NCBI GenBank assembly: GCA_046094825.1
Contig: JBJTIF010000146.1
Coordinates: forward strand, 1-25,520
Direction: 5' to 3'
Length of the DNA: 25,520 nucleotides
Origin: JBJTIF01 sp046094825
Lineage (GTDB): Bacteria; Actinomycetota; UBA4738; HRBIN12
Shown here: in pieces, positions 21,547-25,520 of the stretch
How the letters are laid out: each line of letters begins with the position of its first letter
How positions within the stretch are numbered: the first letter of the stretch is position 1
Position numbers and translations under genes: made by a program
Notes under the pieces: generated by a model
Database searches by the model: none
The model's input: the letters and a program-made list of their open reading frames with translations, nothing else
Told to the model about the DNA's origin: nothing

Positions 21547-21574
21547 GCCGGCCCTCCCCGCTGCTCGGCCGCAG

Positions 21575-22006
21575 CTACCCCGACGATCGCCAGCGAGTCA
21601 CGGGTCCTTGCTTCTCCATCCACCAGCCCGCGGGGACGGGCCGGTACCCGAACTTCTCGTAGAGGCCGTGCGCATCCCGGGTGGCGAGGCACCATCGGCG
21701 AACGGTCGCGAGCGACGGATGCGCCTCGAGCGCCTCGAGCAGGCGACGAGCGATGCCCTGTCCGCGGAACGGTTCCTCGACCATGACGTCGCAGAGCCAG
21801 GCGAACGTGGCGTGGTCGGTGACGACGCGCGCGATCCCGATGGTCGCGCCCGACGCGTCGTCGATCGCGACCGCCGTGATGCTGTTGCGGAGCGCCTCCG
21901 CGACGATCTCCCGACGCACGCCGTCCGACCAGTAGGCGCCCGCGAGCATGCGATGGATCGCGTCGAGATCCTGATCGCCGGGGTCGAGAGAGATCGTGAC
22001 GGCCAT
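21575..22006 (-). CDS. GNAT-family N-acetyltransferase
   Basis: Protein of 143 aa. The GNAT core is complete: IGIARVVTDHATFAWLCDVM (strands 3-4), VEEPFRGQGIARRLLEAL with the acetyl-CoA loop R-G-Q-G-I-A, and the C-terminal RRWCLATRDAHGLYEKFGY. This layout, with YWSDGVRREIVAEALRNS near the N-terminus, matches a common group of small GNAT enzymes with unknown substrates. I chose ATG 22006 because GAGGAG lies 7 nt upstream; the frame is open to 22138 but that extension looks non-coding. The gene lies between the decayed and the intact initiator tRNA, on the opposite strand. Confidence 0.9.
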   Translation of the reverse strand: MAVTISLDPGDQDLDAIHRMLAGAYWSDGVRREIVAEALRNSITAVAIDDASGATIGIARVVTDHATFAWLCDVMVEEPFRGQGIARRLLEALEAHPSLATVRRWCLATRDAHGLYEKFGYRPVPAGWWMEKQGPVTRWRSSG

Positions 22007-22165
22007 GGATTCGCTCCTCGGGGAGTCTCGCACGATGGGGTCAGTCGTGAAAGTGGACGCGGCGACGCTCGACGAACGTGGTCCCCGATGACCTCGCGCG
22101 CGCACCGACCCCCAGGGATCCCGTCGGAGCGCCGGCACCGAGGACCTCTGGGAAGCCGGGCATGG

Positions 22166-22171
22166 TAGAAC
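22166..22171 (+). promoter_or_regulatory. Possible -10 (TAGAAC) for the small secreted protein
   Basis: TAGAAC predicts a start near 22178, just before the 11-bp tandem repeats in the leader. The last base departs from the TANNNT pattern, so the call is weak. Confidence 0.3.
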
Positions 22172-22179
22172 TGGGGGCT

Positions 22180-22201
22180 ACCGACGCAGGACCGACGCAG
22201 G
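22180..22201 (+). repeat. Two perfect 11-bp tandem repeats in the leader
   Basis: ACCGACGCAGG occurs twice in tandem (22180-22190, 22191-22201). The second copy runs into the Shine-Dalgarno AGGAGG of the small secreted protein, so each copy carries a partial ribosome-binding sequence. Confidence 0.8.
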
Positions 22202-22212
22202 AGGGGATGCTC

Positions 22213-22536
22213 ATGCAGGTCAGGAAGCGCTTCGTCGGGGTCGCCCTCGCGGCCTCGCTCCTCGGTTCCGTCATCGCCGCGCCCGCGGCGATCGCCGGCG
22301 GCGGCGGCGGGCCGTTCAACGCCTACTGCTCCACCGGTGGGAACTCCGGTTTCACGAACACCACGGGCAAGACGCGCACCTTCGCCTACGTCTGGCGCCA
22401 GGGTACGACGGTGCTCGGCGGTGGGTACGTCCGACTGACCAACGGCTCCTCGTTCGGGCCGGTCTCGACCCCGGGATCGCCGGACCGCTTCGGCGTGGTC
22501 ACGAACTCGACGACGTACGAGTACATCACCTGCTGA
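22213..22536 (+). CDS. Small secreted protein, unknown function
   Basis: Protein of 107 aa. A clear Sec signal peptide (MQVRKRFVGVALAASLLG, then SVIAAPAAIA) is followed by GGGGG and a mature part of about 75 residues rich in Gly, Thr, Ser and aromatic residues. It has only two cysteines, one near the start (AYCSTGG) and one as the last residue (EYITC), which could form a single disulfide closing the domain. No family is recognised. ATG 22213 is preferred over ATG 22207 because AGGAGG at 22199-22204 is 8 nt from the former and only 2 from the latter. A strong hairpin follows the gene. It is probably an exported or surface-associated small protein; a binding or structural role is only a guess. 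Confidence 0.75.
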   Translation: MQVRKRFVGVALAASLLGSVIAAPAAIAGGGGGPFNAYCSTGGNSGFTNTTGKTRTFAYVWRQGTTVLGGGYVRLTNGSSFGPVSTPGSPDRFGVVTNSTTYEYITC

Positions 22537-22558
22537 CCCGACCGAGCGGATGCATCGA

Positions 22559-22588
22559 GGAGGGGCGGCCCGCCAGGGCCGCCCCTCC
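22559..22588 (+). terminator. Strong hairpin after the small secreted protein gene
   Basis: A perfect 13-bp stem (GGAGGGGCGGCCC at 22559-22571 with 22576-22588) encloses the 4-nt loop GCCA, 22 nt after the stop. Only a weak T-containing tail (GTCGTT) follows. Confidence 0.7.
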
Positions 22589-22697
22589 GTCGTTCCCCCG
22601 ACCGCATCGCGACCGTGGTCTTCGCGGAGCGACCCGGTGACCATCCCGACCGCGAGATCGCAGGCGACCCGCGCCGAACCGCCAGCTCGATCGGAAC

Positions 22698-22727
22698 TTG
22701 CCGCTCCGTCCTCCGACTCGCTATCCT
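22698..22727 (+). promoter_or_regulatory. Promoter of the initiator tRNA
   Basis: TTGCCG (22698-22703), 18 nt and TATCCT (22722-22727) form the best -35/-10 pair in the window. The -10 ends only 5 nt before the mature tRNA, so the primary transcript would have almost no 5' leader. Confidence 0.6.
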
Positions 22728-22732
22728 CACGC

Positions 22733-22809
22733 TGCGGGGTGGAGCAGTCCGGTAGCTCGCTGGGCTCATAACCCAGAGGTCGCAGGTTCAAGTCCTGCCC
22801 CCGCAACCA
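22733..22809 (+). tRNA. Initiator tRNA-fMet (CAT)
   Basis: A 77-nt tRNA with anticodon CAT at 22767-22769 and an encoded CCA end. It folds fully: acceptor TGCGGGG/CCCCGCA, D-stem with A11-U24, anticodon stem CTGGG/CCCAG with three consecutive G-C pairs, T-stem GCAGG/CCTGC with loop TTCAAGT. The three G-C pairs and A11-U24 mark it as the initiator and not the elongator Met tRNA. Position 1 is U, which pairs with A72; bacterial initiators usually have a C1-A72 mismatch. A hairpin terminator follows directly. Confidence 0.96.
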
Positions 22810-22812
22810 GAT

Positions 22813-22843
22813 CATCGAGGGTCCCCGAGAGGGGCCCTCGATG
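22813..22843 (+). terminator. Rho-independent terminator of the tRNA
   Basis: A 13-bp stem with one bulged T (CATCGAGGG-T-CCCC with GGGGCCCTCGATG), loop GAGA, is followed by CGTTTCC. It begins 4 nt after the tRNA. Confidence 0.75.
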
Positions 22844-22961
22844 CGTTTCCGGCCCCTTCGGTGGGCGCAGGCGCGATCTCCGTGCGATGGATCTTCAGGC
22901 GGTGGACGACCCGAGAGCACCACCGGACGGGGCGCGATGCGCGGGGAACTCGCGAGGCCCG

Positions 22962-23663
22962 TTACTTTCCGCGGCCACGCAATCGCGGATCGAGCGCGAG
23001 GACGTCGTCGCGGTTCTCTCCGGGTCCTGACTTCGCCCCTCCGCTCCTGCCGCTACCGAAGTCCTTGCCGGTGGTCTGACAACCCGCGTACGTGACGCCG
23101 AAGGGCCCGACGACCGCGGCGCGGTCCTCCGTGACCGCGACATCGCTCCGGGTGTCGACCGTGGTCCACGAGACCCCGTCGGATGAGACCTCGAGTCGCC
23201 ACGAGATCGGGTCTCGTCCCGGCATGTCGTTCCCCGTGGTCCATGCGTAGCTGTCGAACGTCACCGGTTCGGGGAACTGGATCAGCAGCGTGCTCCCGGA
23301 GTTGACGTCGAAGTTGAAGTCGAGCCACTTGGTGTCGGGACTGCCGTCGTACGCCTTTTCCGGCCCCTCCCCGTAGACCGGGTCACTGCCTGCACCGCCG
23401 GGGTTGGTGACCACGATCCCGGAAGACGCAGACCAGACCGGCAGGAGCGTGCCGCCGTTGTACAAGGCGACCTCCGCCGCCTGGATGAGCCCCGGTTCAG
23501 CACCAGGCCTCTCCGCGGTGATGACCCAGCGGACGCGGGTGATGCACGCGGTCGAGGTCCCGGAGAGGTCGACCTCGATCGGCCGAGCGACGGCCGGCAT
23601 CGTCGCCGTGAAGACGGCGAGCGCGCCGAGCGCGCCGATCGCGATCTGTCTCATCCCGACCAT
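22962..23663 (-). CDS. Secreted F5/8 type C (discoidin-like) domain protein
   Basis: Protein of 233 aa. A signal peptide (MRQIAIGALGALAVFTATMPAVA) precedes a jelly-roll domain at about residues 30-200. It carries KAYDGSPDTKWLDFNF, the usual DG...TKW loop of galactose-binding-like/F5/8 type C domains, then LLIQFPEPVTFDSYAWTTGN, DPISWRLEVSSDGVSWTTVD and a closing strand. Two Cys (CITRV, AGCQT) may form a disulfide that links the domain ends. The C-terminus is a short Gly/Arg/Lys tail and the stop is TAA, uncommon here. Such domains bind glycans or other surface ligands, so an exported binding protein is likely. ATG 23663 has AAGGGGG 5 nt upstream; an in-frame ATG at 23738 lies 8 nt after a TATGCT. 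Confidence 0.82.
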   Translation of the reverse strand: MVGMRQIAIGALGALAVFTATMPAVARPIEVDLSGTSTACITRVRWVITAERPGAEPGLIQAAEVALYNGGTLLPVWSASSGIVVTNPGGAGSDPVYGEGPEKAYDGSPDTKWLDFNFDVNSGSTLLIQFPEPVTFDSYAWTTGNDMPGRDPISWRLEVSSDGVSWTTVDTRSDVAVTEDRAAVVGPFGVTYAGCQTTGKDFGSGRSGGAKSGPGENRDDVLALDPRLRGRGK

Positions 23664-23746
23664 CGGGTCCCCCTTCGTGGCTCCGTGGTGACGACCGTCG
23701 GCGACGACCCGAAGTCCCGCGCCGGTCGACGCGACCATGGCCCGCG

Positions 23747-23752
23747 AGCATA
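23747..23752 (-). promoter_or_regulatory. Putative -10 (TATGCT) for the F5/8 protein gene
   Basis: TATGCT on the minus strand predicts a start near 23740, next to an in-frame ATG at 23738. It gives either a leaderless extended protein or a leader of about 75 nt for the Shine-Dalgarno-led start at 23663. Confidence 0.45.
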
Positions 23753-23840
23753 CCGGGCCTCGGGCGGCGGACCGCTGGCTTCTTCTCCGACGCTTCGGCT
23801 TTGCTGTCGAGCGAACCGCCGAATCCCGAGGGCGTTCCGG

Positions 23841-24560
23841 CTAGAGGCGGCCGAGGGGGAGTTCGGTCTCGACGACGCCCGCCCCCTCGCGCTCGACGCG
23901 GTACGCGGCCGCGGGCGACGAGGGGTCGTCGCCGATGACCTCGACCGGCTCGGTCCCCTCGAAGAGGATGCCGACGCGGTCGTCGGTCGCATACGAGGTC
24001 GGGAGCGTCCCGTCTCCGACGAGCCCGTGGAGGAGCGGGCGCCGCTGGTCCTCGCTGTCGTAGTGGACGCCGCATCCGTAGGGGAGCAGGCCGAGCCCGT
24101 CGGTCACGGGGCGGAGCGTCGGGCCGAACGAGTCGGTCGTACCGCCCACGTGCCAGCAGATCGCGCCCGCGCTCACGCCGCCGAGGACCGTGCCGGCCTC
24201 CCACGCGGCGCGCATCGCGGCGTCGACGCCATGGAGCCGCCAGAGGGCGAGGAGGTTCGCGACCGAACCACCACCCACCCAGACGACGTCGCTGCCGCAG
24301 ATGCGTTCCTCGACGTCGGCGTTGGGCTGGGGGAACAGCGCGAGGTGAGTGACGTCGCAGGACAGGGGGGCGAGCGCCTCGTAGGAGGCCGCGAGGTACG
24401 CGGGGTCGTCGCCCGAGGCCGTGAGCACGAGGCACACGCGCGGTCGCTCCTTGTCCGTCAGCGCGAGCATCCGCAGGAGGATCGGGCCCGGCCGGCGCGT
24501 CCCCTGGCGATCCCCCGCGAGGAAGCCGCCGCTCGAGGCGAGGATGCGTCGGGTCGTCAT
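23841..24560 (-). CDS. Peptidase S51 (peptidase E/cyanophycinase-like) protein
   Basis: Protein of 239 aa, the normal length for the family. It has the S51 order of motifs: SSGGF at the start, VWVGGGSVANLLALWRLHG before the nucleophile, GGVSAGAICW with Ser130, and GVHYDSE with His166. Members include aspartyl dipeptidase (PepE), which cleaves Asp-X dipeptides, and cyanophycinase, which is usually longer and exported. This one lacks a signal peptide and is more like the cytosolic PepE type. ATG 24560 has TACCCT 7 nt upstream and no Shine-Dalgarno. It is divergent from the SDR gene and lies 177 nt upstream of the F5/8 protein gene on the same strand. The exact peptide substrate is not shown by sequence. 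Confidence 0.9.
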   Translation of the reverse strand: MTTRRILASSGGFLAGDRQGTRRPGPILLRMLALTDKERPRVCLVLTASGDDPAYLAASYEALAPLSCDVTHLALFPQPNADVEERICGSDVVWVGGGSVANLLALWRLHGVDAAMRAAWEAGTVLGGVSAGAICWHVGGTTDSFGPTLRPVTDGLGLLPYGCGVHYDSEDQRRPLLHGLVGDGTLPTSYATDDRVGILFEGTEPVEVIGDDPSSPAAAYRVEREGAGVVETELPLGRL

Positions 24561-24567
24561 GGGGGAG

Positions 24568-24573
24568 AGGGTA
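24568..24573 (-). promoter_or_regulatory. Putative leaderless -10 (TACCCT) for the S51 peptidase
   Basis: TACCCT on the minus strand ends 7 nt before ATG 24560. It shares the 110-bp divergent region with the SDR promoter. Confidence 0.5.
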
Positions 24574-24612
24574 CGGGGTCGACCCCGCGGGACCCCCGCC
24601 CGCTCCGCTCGG

Positions 24613-24618
24613 TACGGT
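24613..24618 (+). promoter_or_regulatory. Putative -10 (TACGGT) for the SDR gene
   Basis: TACGGT predicts a start near 24625 and a leader of about 46 nt. A 6-bp hairpin (CCGGCC, 24641-24646, with GGCCGG, 24650-24655) lies just before the Shine-Dalgarno GGAAGGAAGGAG. Confidence 0.4.
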
Positions 24619-24670
24619 GGGTGGAACCGATACCCCGGACCCGGCCCGCGGCCGGAAGGAAGGAGCGACC

Positions 24671-25438
24671 ATGGCGTTCGAGGAACGGATCGTCCCCGAC
24701 CGCTTCGCCGGTAGGACCGTCATCGTGACCGGCGCGGCGTCGGGCATCGGCCGCGCGGCCGCGCTCCGGATCGCGCGTGAAGGCGGCCGCGTCGTCGCGA
24801 CGGACGTGAGCGCGGACGGGCTCGATGCCCTCCTCGCGGCGAACGGCGACCTCGACCTCGTCGCCGCACCGGGCGATGTCGGCGCCCAGGCGGACGTCGA
24901 TCGCGCCGTCGCCCTCGCCGGCGAGCGGATCGACGCGCTCGTGAACAACGCGGGGATCATGGACCGCTTCGCGCCGCTCCACGAGCTCGATGACGCGACG
25001 TGGGAGCGCGTGTACCGCGTGAACGTCGACGGGGTCATGCGGATGAGCCGAGCGGTGCTCCCGGCGATGCTCGCCGCCGGCAGGGGCTCGATCGTGAACA
25101 TCACCTCCGAGGCCGGGCTCCGCGGATCGGCCGCGGGCGTCGCGTACACGTCGTCGAAGCACGCCGTGATCGGCATCACCCGCGCGAGCTCGGTGATCTA
25201 CGCACCGCAGGGGATCCGCGTGAACGCGGTCGCGCCGGGTGGGACCCGCACCGGCATCGTCGCCGAGTGGGCGTCGCAGATGGCGCAGATGCGCCTCGGA
25301 CCGCTCATGCAGGCGAACGTCGGCGGGATCGCCGAACCGGAGGAACTCGCGGCCGCGATCGCGTGGCTCGCTTCGGACGACAGCCCGAACGTGAGCGGCG
25401 TCGTCCTGCCGAGCGACGGCGGCTGGTCGGCGATCTAG
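24671..25438 (+). CDS. Short-chain dehydrogenase/reductase (SDR)
   Basis: Protein of 255 aa, classical SDR length. The Rossmann motif TGAASGIG lies at residues 20-27, the acidic residue after the second strand (ATDVSADG) suggests NAD(H) rather than NADP(H), NNAGIM follows at about 92-97, and the catalytic set is S146 (NITSEAG), Y159 and K163 (YTSSKHA). The C-terminal VNAVAPGGTRTGI and DDSPNVSGVVLPSDGGW blocks complete the family pattern. It would oxidise or reduce an alcohol/ketone of unknown identity in the cytosol. ATG 24671 is preceded by a strong Shine-Dalgarno at 24654-24665. It is divergent from the S51 peptidase gene. No neighbouring pathway gene identifies the substrate. Confidence 0.94.
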   Translation: MAFEERIVPDRFAGRTVIVTGAASGIGRAAALRIAREGGRVVATDVSADGLDALLAANGDLDLVAAPGDVGAQADVDRAVALAGERIDALVNNAGIMDRFAPLHELDDATWERVYRVNVDGVMRMSRAVLPAMLAAGRGSIVNITSEAGLRGSAAGVAYTSSKHAVIGITRASSVIYAPQGIRVNAVAPGGTRTGIVAEWASQMAQMRLGPLMQANVGGIAEPEELAAAIAWLASDDSPNVSGVVLPSDGGWSAI

Positions 25439-25469
25439 GGAGCCCGACCGCGCGCCGCGCGGAGCGTGG

Positions 25470-25520
25470 GGGGGGGGCCGCGGGCCCACCCCGCCGGGCC
25501 GCCCCGCCGCGGCCCCCCCC
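25470..25520. repeat. Perfect 14-bp inverted repeat at the window end
   Basis: Eight G plus CCGCGG (25470-25483) is exactly complementary to CCGCGG plus eight C (25507-25520), with a 23-nt GC-rich loop. It lies 31 nt after the SDR stop and could be its terminator. It ends exactly at the last base, so the C-run may be cut. Confidence 0.6.

Noticed and set aside
21455..22809. A current integrative element between the tRNA copies
   Set aside because: There is no integrase, relaxase or phage gene, the copies have diverged along their whole length, and the enclosed segment is only about 1.2 kb.

Overview
This is a very GC-rich bacterial chromosomal segment with dense gene packing and many four-base stop/start overlaps. 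The best guess for the host is a free-living, probably aquatic Actinomycetota. Three things point there: a PDZ/Lon-like protease gene directly followed by a UPF0182 membrane protein gene (the same order as Rv3194c-Rv3193c in Mycobacterium tuberculosis), a small zinc-ribbon protein of a kind common in actinobacteria, and widespread leaderless-type promoters. A GC-rich Chloroflexota lineage cannot be excluded. No phage, transposase, integrase, CRISPR array or rRNA was found.

Layout. 1-6363: small enzymes and accessory proteins (PHP phosphoesterase, two GNAT proteins, cupin, small membrane protein, PIG-L deacetylase, alpha/beta hydrolase, zinc-ribbon protein, HTH protein, histidine phosphatase, SCP2 protein). 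6363-7577: an unrecognised single-pass membrane protein. 7702-12419: a complete BMP-type nucleoside ABC importer (lipoprotein, double ATPase, two permeases), convergent with upp (uracil phosphoribosyltransferase), which together suggest nucleoside/base salvage. 13198-14223: DAHP synthase, the first step of the shikimate pathway. 14259-20496: a protein with a possible flavin-binding split barrel, moaE coupled to an mreB-like gene, a PDZ/Lon-like protease and a UPF0182 protein. 20594-21310: a proton-pump type microbial rhodopsin on the minus strand. 21455-22809: a decayed initiator-tRNA copy, a GNAT gene, a small secreted protein and the intact initiator tRNA. 22962-25438: a secreted F5/8-type domain protein, an S51 peptidase and an SDR oxidoreductase.

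The clearest sequence-wide pattern is regulatory. About twelve genes have a (T/C)ANNNT hexamer ending 6-8 nt before the start codon and no Shine-Dalgarno sequence. This spacing would put the transcription start on or next to the start codon, so these mRNAs are probably leaderless. A second class (SCP2, bmpA, aroF, UPF0182, rhodopsin, SDR) has the same hexamer further upstream plus a clear Shine-Dalgarno sequence. Convergent gene pairs are separated by GC-rich hairpins.

Oddities: the PDZ/Lon-like gene has no stop codon before the next gene in any forward frame; the tandem GNAT gene has no good in-frame start; a perfect 15-bp hairpin lies inside the first codons of the importer ATPase; a degenerate promoter-plus-tRNA-fMet copy lies upstream of the rhodopsin gene; and the window ends in a perfect 14-bp GC-only inverted repeat. 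I found no gene cluster that I could defend as an undescribed system.
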